From Chloroflexota bacterium (GTDB lineage: Bacteria > Chloroflexota > Limnocylindria > Limnocylindrales > CSP1-4), in the NCBI GenBank assembly GCA_013694835.1, contig JACDBP010000292.1, positions 1 through 9,072 of the forward strand: DNA of 9,072 bases. Direction: 5' to 3'. Within the stretch, counting starts at the first letter, position 1. Each line of letters starts with the position of its first letter. The translations under genes were made by a program, and so were the position numbers. Shown one piece after another: positions 1-7,072 of this stretch. The notes under the pieces were generated by a model. That model did not search any database and was not told where the DNA came from. It worked only from the letters and a program-made list of their open reading frames with translations.

Positions 1-407
1 GGCATGAAGGTCGTCATGGAAAACCGCCCGAGCGTCACGACCAGCGCCGGGTCCAGGGCCTGCAGCTGCCGCTCGAGGTACGGCCGGCACGCCGCGATCT
101 CGTCGGGCTCCGGGTCACGGTTGCCGGGCGGGCGGCACTTGACGACGTTCGTGATGAAGACCTGGTCGCGCTCCCATCCGACCGAGCGCAGCAGGTCCGT
201 CAGCAGCCCACCGGCCGCACCGACGAACGGCCTTCCTTGCTGGTCCTCGTTGTAGCCCGGTCCCTCCCCCACGAACACCACCTCGGTGTCCGGATGGCCC
301 TCGCCGGGGACGGCCTTCGTCCGGTTCTGGTGCAGCCGGCAGCGGGTACAGACGCGAACCTCGGCAGCGATCCCCTCGAGTGCCGCCTGTCTCGCCGCAG
401 CCGTCAC
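1..407 (-). CDS. udg: Family 4 (Fe-S) uracil-DNA glycosylase, 3' end cut off by the window edge
   Basis: This enzyme removes uracil from DNA as the first step of base excision repair. The first 135 residues are present. Visible features are the active-site motif GEGPGYNEDQQG at residues 48-59, followed by PFVGAAGGLL, and four cysteines at C20, C23, C91 and C107. These are placed as in the [4Fe-4S] cluster of family 4 enzymes such as the Thermus UDGA type, with CRPPGNRDP around the third cysteine. The C-terminal part, with the second catalytic loop, lies outside the window. The start is a GTG whose last two bases overlap the asd stop (GTGA), which indicates translational coupling. The first ordered secondary structure begins soon after this start, so an earlier start is unlikely. 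Fold and family are secure from the motifs; substrate range is inferred. Confidence 0.93.
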   Translation of the reverse strand, partial: MTAAARQAALEGIAAEVRVCTRCRLHQNRTKAVPGEGHPDTEVVFVGEGPGYNEDQQGRPFVGAAGGLLTDLLRSVGWERDQVFITNVVKCRPPGNRDPEPDEIAACRPYLERQLQALDPALVVTLGRFSMTTFM

Positions 408-1483
408 GAGGCCTTGGCCACGTCCATGCCGCGTTCGGAGCGCTTCTGGATCCAGCCGTTGCGACGGACGAGCTCGGCGATCTGGATGGCGTTGGTGGCC
501 GCGCCTTTTCTGAGGTTGTCCGAGACGACCCAGAACGCGAGCCCACGCCCGTCGGCGATGGACCGGTCCCGGCGCACGCGACCCACGTAGACCTCGTCGC
601 TGCCCTGGGCGCTGGTCGCCAGCGGGTAGAGATGGCTGCCAGGGTCGTCCTGGACCACGACGCCCGGCACCTGCCCGAAAAGCTCGCGAGCCCGGGCCGG
701 CGTGATCGACTCGCGCGTCTCGACGTGGACCGCCTCCGAATGCGCGTAGAAGACGGGGACGCGGACCGCGGTGCACGAGACGCGCAGCTCCGGCAGGTGC
801 AGGATCTTCCGGCTCTCGTGGATGACCTTCCACTCCTCCTTGGTGTAGCCGTCGTCCATGAAGACGTCGATCTCCGGGAGGGCGTTGAATGCGATGGGGT
901 GCGGGTAGACCCGGGCCTCGGGGCGTTCGCCGTTGGCGTGGGCACGGATCTGGCCTTCCAGCTCGTCGACGGCGTCGACGCCCGTGCCGCTGACCGATTG
1001 GTACGTGTCGACCACCACCCGCTCCAGGCCGACACTGTCGCGCAGCGCCATCAGCACCGGCACGAGTTGCATCGTGGAGCAGTTCGGATTGGCGATGATC
1101 CCCTCGTGCTCGGCGGCGTCCTCCGGGTTGACCTCCGGCACGACCAGCGGGATGTCGGGCCCCATTCGCCACTGGCTGGAGTTGTCGATGACGAGCACGC
1201 CGCGCGCGGCGGCCTCCGGCGCCAGCACCTTCGAGATGTCGGCGCCGGCGGAGAAGAGCGCGATGTCGACGCCCTCGAAGGCCTCCGGGGTCGCCTCGGC
1301 GACGGCGAAGCGGCGCCCGTCGAGCTCGACCTCGCGGCCGGCCGATCGGCTGGCGAGTGGCCGTAGTTCACCGACCGGGAACTCCCGCTCGGCCAGCAGC
1401 TGGATCATCGTTCGGCCGACGAGTCCTGTCGCGCCGACGACGGCGACGGTGAGCGGACGGTCGGTCGGACGGCGTTCGGGCAT
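404..1483 (-). CDS. asd: Aspartate-semialdehyde dehydrogenase
   Basis: Asd reduces aspartyl-4-phosphate to aspartate semialdehyde with NADPH, the branch point to lysine/diaminopimelate, threonine and methionine. The protein is 359 residues. It shows the N-terminal Rossmann nucleotide-binding motif VGATGLVG (16-23), SAGADISK (78-85), the active-site cysteine C135 in NPNCSTMQL, Q162 in YQSVSGTG, and R241 and H248 in RVPVFYAHSEAVHVE. These match the catalytic set of the family. The reading frame is open up to 1933, but the ATG at 1483 is the right start. It is preceded by a GAGGAA Shine-Dalgarno sequence, the nucleotide-binding strand starts ten residues later, and the upstream translation is low-complexity Arg/Pro/Ser-rich. 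The stop overlaps the start of the glycosylase gene by four bases. A 565-bp gap separates it from pnp upstream, so it probably has its own promoter. Confidence 0.97.
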   Translation of the reverse strand: MPERRPTDRPLTVAVVGATGLVGRTMIQLLAEREFPVGELRPLASRSAGREVELDGRRFAVAEATPEAFEGVDIALFSAGADISKVLAPEAAARGVLVIDNSSQWRMGPDIPLVVPEVNPEDAAEHEGIIANPNCSTMQLVPVLMALRDSVGLERVVVDTYQSVSGTGVDAVDELEGQIRAHANGERPEARVYPHPIAFNALPEIDVFMDDGYTKEEWKVIHESRKILHLPELRVSCTAVRVPVFYAHSEAVHVETRESITPARARELFGQVPGVVVQDDPGSHLYPLATSAQGSDEVYVGRVRRDRSIADGRGLAFWVVSDNLRKGAATNAIQIAELVRRNGWIQKRSERGMDVAKAS

Positions 1484-2048
1484 CGTGTGGTTTCCTCGAT
1501 CTTGAGCCCCTCGCGGCACGGCCGATGATACCTTCCCGCCCCCGCGGAACGGACCAGTCGGCACGCGCAGCATGGTGGGTGACCGAGGCTTGGAGCGACG
1601 CGGAGGCAGCGGCGGGGAGCGAGCGATGGCAATGGGACGGCCGGCGGCCGAGGCGCTGATCGCCGATGGTGCGATGCGACGGCATGGGCTGCCGGGACTC
1701 CCGCACCTTGCCGTGAGCGTCGCCTTGAAGCGCGGAATCCGGTCACATAGTCCCACCAGATCGGCGGTCGAGATCGGGACAGCCTGGCGGGGTCGGTGTC
1801 GATCCGCCCTGCGCGTGATGCACGCTGCCCGGCCACCAGGGTCACGGAGAAGCTGACCACCAGTCCCGGCTGACTCCATGACCGGGATCGGTGCCGGATG
1901 CGACGTTACGAGTCCTCGCCGAGGATCTGACAAGAACTGGCACCGCAGGCTCGGCGGACCTGGCGCGAATCGAACGGCCCGCCGGTGTCGAAGCCGGCGA
2001 GCCGCTGCGCTGGTCGTTGAAGGACTTGCGCTGGTCGTTGGAGAGGGG
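1484..2048. other. 565-bp gap between pnp and asd; probable asd leader and promoter region
   Basis: I see no convincing gene of normal size here. Open frames on both strands translate to Arg/Pro/Ser-rich sequence without domain features. Reading towards asd on the minus strand, two inverted repeats could fold in the leader RNA. One is TCCCGG/CCGGGA at 1864-1887. The other is GTCCC/GGGAC with an inner GATC/GATC at 1750-1780. A TATCAT hexamer at about 1523-1528 could be a -10 box, but I cannot find a good -35 partner. A GCCGG/CCGGC hairpin at 1981-1998 lies downstream of the pnp stop but lacks a U-tract, so it is a weak terminator candidate. I do not recognise a known riboswitch. Confidence 0.5.
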
Positions 2049-2052
2049 CTAG
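1891..2052 (+). CDS. Possible short plus-strand ORF (53 aa), function unknown
   Basis: A GTG-started frame on the plus strand encodes 53 residues and ends with a 7-residue repeat, LRWSLKD then LRWSLER, followed by G and stop. Its TAG at 2050-2052 overlaps the minus-strand pnp stop tail to tail. An in-frame stop at 1879-1881 bounds it on the left. Codon third positions are mostly G or C, as in the neighbouring genes, but this also occurs by chance at this GC content. No clear Shine-Dalgarno precedes the GTG. It could be a real small gene, the remnant of a longer gene, or a chance frame. I do not recognise a family, and I rate it unlikely but worth recording because of the internal repeat. Confidence 0.2.
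   Translation: MPDATLRVLAEDLTRTGTAGSADLARIERPAGVEAGEPLRWSLKDLRWSLERG
2006..2040. repeat. Two direct copies of a 14-bp sequence, 21-bp period
   Basis: TGCGCTGGTCGTTG occurs at 2006-2019 and again at 2027-2040. The 21-bp spacing is exactly seven codons and keeps the plus-strand short frame in phase. On the minus strand the repeat lies just downstream of the pnp stop, in the pnp 3' untranslated region. Confidence 0.85.
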
Positions 2053-4649
2053 GACTGGGCGACCGGCTCCTTGGCAGCGTGTCGCTGCATGGCGGCCCTG
2101 CGGGAGAGGTTGACTCGGCCCTGGCGGTCGATCTCGGTGACCACGACCATCACCTCATCCCCGACGGCGACCACATCCTCGACGGTCGGCACGTGGTAGT
2201 CGGCGAGTTCACCGATGCGCACGAGGCCCTCCTTGCCCGGCAGGATCTCGACGAATGCGCCGAAACCCATGATCCGGGTGACCTTGCCCAGGTAGAGCGA
2301 GCCGATCTCGACGTCGCGGGTGAGGCTTTCGATCCACTGGATCGCCTTCCGTGCGTTGTCGCCGTTGATCGCGGCCACCTCGACCGTGCCGTCGTCCTCG
2401 ACGTTGATCTCCGTGCCGGTCTCTTCCTGGATCTTGCGGATCATCGATCCGCCCTTGCCGATGATCTCGCGGATCTTCTCCGGGTTGATCTTGATGGTCG
2501 TGATGCGCGGCGCGAACTCGCTCATCTCGCCGCGCGGCGCGGGAACGACCTCGAGCATCTTGTCCAGGATGAACAGCCGGGAGACGCGGGCCTTCTCGAG
2601 CCCGGTCCGGATGATCTCCTCGTTGATGCCCTTGATCTTGATGTCCATCTGCAGGGCGGTGATGCCGTCGCGGGTACCGGTCACCTTGAAGTCCATGTCA
2701 CCGAAGGCATCTTCCTTGCCGAGGATGTCGGTCAGGACCTCGAAGCGACCGTCCGGATCGGCGACCAGACCCATCGCCGCGCCGGCGACGGGTGACTTGA
2801 TCGGCACGCCGGCGTCCATCAGCGCGAGCGTGGATCCGCAGGTCGACGCCATCGACGTCGAGCCATTCGAGGTCACGCACTCGCTGACGATGCGGATGAC
2901 GTACGGGAAGTCCGCGGCGTCCGGGAGGACCGGCAGAAGCGCCCGCTCGGCGAGCGCGCCGTGGCCGATCTCGCGCCGGCCGGGCCCGCGCATCTGCTTG
3001 TTCTCGCCGGTGCTGTACGGCGGCATGTTGTAGTGGTGGAGGTACCGCTTCGACAGCTCCGGACTGATGGTATCGATGCGCTGCACGTCCGACGACGGGC
3101 CGAGCGTCGCCACCGAGAGGGCCTGGGTGTCACCGCGGGTGAAGAGTGCCGAGCCGTGCGCGCGCGGCAGCAGGCCGACTTCCACCGAGATCGGACGGAT
3201 CTCGTCCAGCTGGCGACCATCCATCCGGATCTTCTCGGTCAACACCAACTCGCGGACGGTCTTCTTGTGGAGTAGCTGGTTCAGGTTCTTGGAGAAGCGC
3301 GAGGTGCGCTTGGCGAGCTCGAGCATCCCCTCGGCCTCGGCCTTATCGCCGCCTTTGGCGCGCAGGCGGATGGAGTCCGCGACGGCCGACTTGTAGGCCT
3401 CGACGCGTGCCGGCAGCTCGCCCGCGAGGCGGATGAGCAGCTGCGCCGTGGCCTCGGCGTCGGGCATCGCTCGGTGGTTGGGCTCGGTCGCGAGGCCGAA
3501 GAATTTCGCCAGATCCGCGAGCTTGTGGTTCGTCTGGTCCGGGTAGGCGTCGCGCGCGAGGACCAGCGTGTCGAGGTATCGACCCGGCTCGATGCGGGTC
3601 CCGTCGAGCGCTCCCTGGAGGAAGCCGATGTCGAAGCCGATGTTGTGGCCGACGAGCAGCGTGTCGCCGGCCCAGTCGAGCAGCTGTCGCGCGGCCTCCG
3701 CGGGGCTCGGAGCGTTCTTGACGTCCTTGTCCGTGATGCCGTGGAGCTGCTTGCCGACGATCGGCGAGCCGGGGTCGACGAAGGTCGACCAGCGATCGGT
3801 GATCTTGTCGCCCTCGACCTTGACCGCGCCGATCTCCACCATCGCGCCCTGCTTGGCGTCCCAGCTGGTGGTCTCGACATCGAACACGACGAACGGCTTC
3901 TTGTCCTTGGCCGCGTCCAGGAACTCGAGGACGGACTCGGTGCCCGGCTCGATGTAGGGGAAGCGCTTGGGCTTGCCGACCTGCTGCTGGAGCTGGTCGA
4001 TCAGGTCGATGATCGGGGCCAGTGAGCGGTGGGCGAACATGATCGCCTCGGCCATCACGGCCTCAGGCAGGATCTTTGCGCCGGCCTCGACCATCATGAT
4101 CGCGTCACGAGTGCCCGAGACGACGAGGTCGAGCTCCGAATCTTCCAGCTGTGGGTTCGTGGGATTGAGCACGAACTCGCCGCCGATGCGTCCCACCCGT
4201 ACGGCTGCGATGGGCCCCAGGAAGGGGATCTCGCTGATCGTCAGCGCCGCCGAGGCGGCGATCGTGCCGAGGATGTCGGGATCGTTCTCCTGGTCGGTCG
4301 ACAGGACCGTCAGAACCAGCTGGACGTCGTCCTTGTAGCCCTCGGGGAAGAGCGGCCGGATCGGCCGGTCCGTCAGCCGCGCGGCCAGGATGGCGGCCTC
4401 GGACGGCCGGGACTCCCGCTTGATGAAGCCGCCGGGGATCTTGCCCGCGGCGTACATCCGCTCCTCGAAGTCGACCGTCAGCGGAAAGAAGTCGAGTCCT
4501 GGGCGGGGCTCCGACCGGTTGGCTGTTCCCAGGAGCATCGTGTCGCCATATCGAATGGTGACGGAACCGCCCGCGAGACGGGCGAGCCTGCCGGTCTCGA
4601 TGGTCATCGTGCGACCACCGATATCGGCGGAAAGGGTCGTGACTGGCAT
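2049..4649 (-). CDS. pnp: Polynucleotide phosphorylase with an inserted DEDDh exonuclease domain
   Basis: PNPase degrades RNA 3' to 5' by phosphorolysis and can add nucleotides in reverse. The protein is 866 residues, about 165 longer than usual. Domain order is RNase PH core 1 (about 1-215, with GGFIKRESRPSE), inserted DEDDh exonuclease (about 250-412), helical domain (about 413-472), catalytic RNase PH core 2 (about 474-705), KH domain (about 715-776, GKGG at 731-734) and S1 domain (about 781-850). Core 2 keeps RR at 558-559, H563, the S597-T598-S599 phosphate-binding loop, D647, D653 and K655, matching E. coli catalytic positions, so phosphorolysis should be intact. The ATG is preceded by GGAGG four bases upstream. 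The gene follows rpsO after a 164-bp structured spacer. There is no frameshift, and the insert is in frame with conserved sequence on both sides. Confidence 0.97.
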   Translation of the reverse strand: MPVTTLSADIGGRTMTIETGRLARLAGGSVTIRYGDTMLLGTANRSEPRPGLDFFPLTVDFEERMYAAGKIPGGFIKRESRPSEAAILAARLTDRPIRPLFPEGYKDDVQLVLTVLSTDQENDPDILGTIAASAALTISEIPFLGPIAAVRVGRIGGEFVLNPTNPQLEDSELDLVVSGTRDAIMMVEAGAKILPEAVMAEAIMFAHRSLAPIIDLIDQLQQQVGKPKRFPYIEPGTESVLEFLDAAKDKKPFVVFDVETTSWDAKQGAMVEIGAVKVEGDKITDRWSTFVDPGSPIVGKQLHGITDKDVKNAPSPAEAARQLLDWAGDTLLVGHNIGFDIGFLQGALDGTRIEPGRYLDTLVLARDAYPDQTNHKLADLAKFFGLATEPNHRAMPDAEATAQLLIRLAGELPARVEAYKSAVADSIRLRAKGGDKAEAEGMLELAKRTSRFSKNLNQLLHKKTVRELVLTEKIRMDGRQLDEIRPISVEVGLLPRAHGSALFTRGDTQALSVATLGPSSDVQRIDTISPELSKRYLHHYNMPPYSTGENKQMRGPGRREIGHGALAERALLPVLPDAADFPYVIRIVSECVTSNGSTSMASTCGSTLALMDAGVPIKSPVAGAAMGLVADPDGRFEVLTDILGKEDAFGDMDFKVTGTRDGITALQMDIKIKGINEEIIRTGLEKARVSRLFILDKMLEVVPAPRGEMSEFAPRITTIKINPEKIREIIGKGGSMIRKIQEETGTEINVEDDGTVEVAAINGDNARKAIQWIESLTRDVEIGSLYLGKVTRIMGFGAFVEILPGKEGLVRIGELADYHVPTVEDVVAVGDEVMVVVTEIDRQGRVNLSRRAAMQRHAAKEPVAQS
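3414..3902 (-). other. DnaQ/RNase T-like DEDDh exonuclease domain inserted in PNPase (residues about 250-412)
   Basis: The insert holds the three motifs of DEDDh 3'-5' exonucleases in order. Exo I is FDVETT with D257 and E259. Exo II is GHNIGFD with D340. Exo III is HRAMPDAEAT with H392 and D397. All five catalytic residues are present, so hydrolytic activity is expected. The sequence style, including VEIGAVKV, LHGITDKDV and HKLADLAKFFGL, is closest to the PolC/DnaQ-type proofreading exonucleases as I remember them. It sits in the linker just before the PNPase helical domain, where a domain can be accommodated without breaking either RNase PH core. Whether it acts on RNA or DNA cannot be read from sequence; RNA is inferred from its host protein. 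Confidence 0.93.
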
Positions 4650-4813
4650 CAGTCCTCCATGCGCGGGACCCGGAGACGGCTTCTTCCGCTCCGTCCCTTC
4701 CTAGTTTCGTGAGGACGACCTGCGCGTACGGTCAGACGAGGGATCCCGGAGATGGTGCCGACGGAGCTGGCTGCTCCGGGCCGATCAGGCGGCCTCAGCC
4801 GCCGGCGTCGACG
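4650..4813 (-). promoter_or_regulatory. Structured rpsO-pnp intercistronic leader with three hairpins
   Basis: Three inverted repeats occupy this 164-bp spacer. They are GGCGGC/GCCGCC with a 4-nt loop at 4788-4803, starting ten bases after the rpsO stop; CGGAGC/GCTCCG with a 5-nt loop at 4762-4778; and GACGG/CCGTC at 4675-4695, extendable by two pairs past a bulge to 4672-4697. None is followed by a U-tract, so they are not classical terminators. In E. coli the pnp leader forms a stem-loop that RNase III and PNPase use for autoregulation, and a similar role here is inference. A Shine-Dalgarno GGAGG at 4654-4658 closes the spacer. Confidence 0.5.
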
Positions 4814-5083
4814 TTAGCGGCGCAGTCCGAGCCGGCCGATGACGGCGCGATAGCGAGCGTTGTCCTTGCGTACCAGGTACGCCAGCAGACGCCGCCGCTG
4901 ACCAACGAGCTTGAGGAGGCCACGGCGCGAGTGATTGTCCTTGGGAAACGACCGCAGGTGCTCGGTCAGGTCCGTGATGCGCTCTGTCAACAGAGCGATC
5001 TGCACCTCGGGCGAGCCCGTGTCACCGTCCTTGACGGCGTAGTCTGCGATCACTGTTTCCTTCGTTTCCCGCGCCAGGGGCAC
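4814..5083 (-). CDS. rpsO: 30S ribosomal protein S15
   Basis: S15 binds the central domain of 16S rRNA early in 30S assembly. The product is 89 residues, exactly the usual family length. It shows the conserved blocks [16 protein letters not shown] (21-36), [16 protein letters not shown] (42-57) and QRRRLLAYL (62-70), with a typical C-terminal [13 protein letters not shown]. The start is GTG, chosen because a GGAGG at 5089-5093 lies five bases upstream and the length then matches the family. The frame stays open further upstream (to 5377), but only because it shadows ribF. It lies 25 bp downstream of ribF and upstream of pnp, the common rpsO-pnp pairing. Confidence 0.97.
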   Translation of the reverse strand: MPLARETKETVIADYAVKDGDTGSPEVQIALLTERITDLTEHLRSFPKDNHSRRGLLKLVGQRRRLLAYLVRKDNARYRAVIGRLGLRR

Positions 5084-5108
5084 CCGGTCCTCCACCACAT
5101 TGCTTCTT

Positions 5109-6098
5109 CTATGACCGGGGCAGTCTATCAGGCGTTCGATTCCGCGGCAGGACCCGCGGCGCGGCCGCCAGGATCGCCCGGGCGCGGATGCAGTCGAGGT
5201 CCATCTGGCGGACCAGCTCGTCCACGCCGGCGAATCGGCGTTCGCCGCGCTGGCGACGGACGAATTCGACCCGCATCCGCCGGCCGTAGAGGTCGCCATC
5301 GAAGTCGAAGAGGTGGACCTCCAGGACCCGGGCGCCGACGCCGAACGTGGGGCGCACGCCGAGCGAGGCCACGCCATCCGCCCGGTATGTCGGGACTAGG
5401 ACGGACCCGCCGCCCCAGCCGATGCGGACCGCGTAGATGCCATCAGGCGGCAGGCAGACCGGCTCGTCGAACGCGAAGTTGGCCGTCGGATAGCCGAGCG
5501 TCCGGCCACGCTGGTCACCGCGCACCACGGTCCCCACGACCGCGTACCGCCGTCCCAGCAGCCGCGCCGCCGTGGCCAGGCGACCCTCGCCCACCAGGCT
5601 GCGAATCCGGCCGCTGGAGATCCGGCTGCCGCCCGAATCCCGCTCGGCACACTCGATGACGTCGAAGCTGCGCTCTCCCGCGAGCCGTCGCATCGCGTCG
5701 ATCGTCCCGGCGCGGTCCTTCCCGAACGCCGATTCCGGGCTCATCACCAGCGCCCGCAGGTCCCGACCCGCCGCGATCCGCTCGACGAACGCCTCAGCCG
5801 ACTGCTTGGAGAACGCGAGGTCGAAACGCTGGAGCACCACGAGGTCGATGCCGGCCGCGGCGATCCGTTCGAGCCGTTCAGCCGGATCGGTCAGGAGACA
5901 TGGCGCGGCGCCGCGGAGGACGGCTGCAGGGTGGGGCTCGAACGTGATGACCGTGGACGCAGCGTCACGCTCCCGCGCCGCCTCCGCCGCCGTGCGAAGC
6001 ACGTCAAGGTGGCCCCGGTGCAGCCCGTCGAAGACACCGACGGTGACGGCGAGCGGCCGATCCGCGGGCAGCGCTTCGATGCTGGGCAGGATCGGCAC
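5109..6098 (-). CDS. ribF: Bifunctional riboflavin kinase / FMN adenylyltransferase
   Basis: RibF makes FMN from riboflavin and then FAD from FMN. The 329-residue product has both halves. The N-terminal FAD synthetase shows [10 protein letters not shown] (21-30), TFEPHP (52-57), SAFGKDRAG (123-131) and the ISSGRIR motif (160-166). The C-terminal flavokinase shows [11 protein letters not shown] (198-208), GIYAVR (220-225), GVRPTFG (247-253) and E260 in [17 protein letters not shown]. No key motif is broken. The start is GTG, eight bases after the truB stop, with only a weak GAG as ribosome-binding sequence. Translation probably depends on coupling to truB. The gene sits in its usual place between truB and rpsO. 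Confidence 0.97.
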   Translation of the reverse strand: MPILPSIEALPADRPLAVTVGVFDGLHRGHLDVLRTAAEAARERDAASTVITFEPHPAAVLRGAAPCLLTDPAERLERIAAAGIDLVVLQRFDLAFSKQSAEAFVERIAAGRDLRALVMSPESAFGKDRAGTIDAMRRLAGERSFDVIECAERDSGGSRISSGRIRSLVGEGRLATAARLLGRRYAVVGTVVRGDQRGRTLGYPTANFAFDEPVCLPPDGIYAVRIGWGGGSVLVPTYRADGVASLGVRPTFGVGARVLEVHLFDFDGDLYGRRMRVEFVRRQRGERRFAGVDELVRQMDLDCIRARAILAAAPRVLPRNRTPDRLPRS

Positions 6099-6106
6099 GT
6101 GCCAGC

Positions 6107-7054
6107 TCAGGCGCCCGGGCCGACGAAGACCTTCTCCGGATGGAGCCGACCGGCCTCGAGCCGCGCCATCGCCGCCAGACGGCCGCCGCCGTCGACGACC
6201 CGCAGCAGCCCATCCGCCAGGCCGTCGAGCAGCGACGCGTCCTTGACCCGCACGACCTGGCCACGGGACAACGCGCCAAGATCGTCCGGCCCGAGCCGCA
6301 GCCTCGGGATCGCGTCCAGGCCAGTGTCCGGCGCCACCAGCAGGTTCCGCAGCCGCCCGGCGGTGGCCGCGTCGCGCAGCTGGTCGACCGAGCGAGCCTT
6401 GTCGATGGTGAACGGGCCGCTCGCGGTGCGGGTCAGCGCCACCAGATAGGCACCACTCCCGAGCGTTTCGCCGAGGTCTCGGGCGATGGCTCGGATGTAG
6501 GTCCCGGCCGAGCAGCGGATCTCCAGCGTCGAGGTCGGACGCTCGGCATCGGACCCGTCCCAGGCGGTCATCGTCAGCTCGTGGATCTCCACCCGGCGTG
6601 ACTTCAACTCGGGCTTCTTGCCGTGCCGGGCCAGCTCGTAGGCTCGGCGGCCTGCGACCCGCACCGCGGAGTAGTCCGGTGGGACCTGCTCGATCGTGCC
6701 CCGGAGTGGCTCGAGGGCAGCCTCGACCATCTCGCGGGTGGGCGGGTCGACTTCGCCGGGCGTGAGCTCGCCTTCCAGATCGTCGGTCGTCGAACGTGCG
6801 CCGAAGGCGACCACGGCGCGGTAGGCTTTCTCGTCGGACAGGTGGTACTCCACGACCCGCGTGGCGCGGCCGATGAACACCGGCAGCACGCCCGCCGCGA
6901 ACGGATCGAGCGTCCCACCGTGGCCGACTCGCCTGACGCCGGAGAGCCGTCGGACCAGCGCGACGATATCGTGCGAGGTCGGTCCGGCCGGCTTGGCAAG
7001 GACGAGGATCCCGTCGAGGTCGACCTCGGCGGCACCCCTGGATACGCGCGGCAC
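6107..7054 (-). CDS. truB: tRNA pseudouridine(55) synthase
   Basis: TruB makes pseudouridine at position 55 in the T-loop of nearly all tRNAs. The product is 315 residues. The catalytic motif GHGGTLDPFAAGVL has the nucleophile D50. Other family blocks are QVPPDYSAVRVAGRRAYELAR at about 122-142 (RNA-contacting) and CSAGTYIRAIARDLG with SGAYLVALTRT. A C-terminal segment of about 70 residues ending in HPEKVFVGPGA fits the PUA-like tail of bacterial TruB. The start is GTG, 18 bp after the nrnA-like stop, with no strong Shine-Dalgarno. The next plausible start would cut into the conserved N-terminus (LDGILVLAKPAGPTSHD), so GTG at 7054 is preferred. Confidence 0.97.
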   Translation of the reverse strand: MPRVSRGAAEVDLDGILVLAKPAGPTSHDIVALVRRLSGVRRVGHGGTLDPFAAGVLPVFIGRATRVVEYHLSDEKAYRAVVAFGARSTTDDLEGELTPGEVDPPTREMVEAALEPLRGTIEQVPPDYSAVRVAGRRAYELARHGKKPELKSRRVEIHELTMTAWDGSDAERPTSTLEIRCSAGTYIRAIARDLGETLGSGAYLVALTRTASGPFTIDKARSVDQLRDAATAGRLRNLLVAPDTGLDAIPRLRLGPDDLGALSRGQVVRVKDASLLDGLADGLLRVVDGGGRLAAMARLEAGRLHPEKVFVGPGA

Positions 7055-7072
7055 GTGGACGCGGGCCGCTGA

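Noticed and set aside
1572..1856. 94-residue plus-strand ORF in the gap
   Set aside because: Low-complexity translation, no ribosome-binding site, no family resemblance.
1484..1900. Lysine riboswitch or T-box upstream of asd
   Set aside because: I could not find the conserved cores of either, nor an antiterminator/terminator pair with a U-tract.
1484..1933. N-terminal extension of asd by 150 residues in the same frame
   Set aside because: The extension is Arg/Pro/Ser-rich without domain character, and a good Shine-Dalgarno and the Rossmann motif fix the start at 1483.
1961..1985. tRNA-like T-loop (GTTCGATTC on the minus strand)
   Set aside because: The flanking bases do not form a T-stem, and no acceptor stem or other arms fit.
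3414..3902. Exonuclease segment as a separate gene or frameshift artefact inside pnp
   Set aside because: The reading frame is continuous, PNPase sequence flanks it on both sides, and it has no separate start or stop.
4709..5659. 316-residue plus-strand ORF
   Set aside because: It is antisense to rpsO and ribF, and its Arg/Pro/Gly-rich translation is typical of shadow frames in GC-rich DNA.
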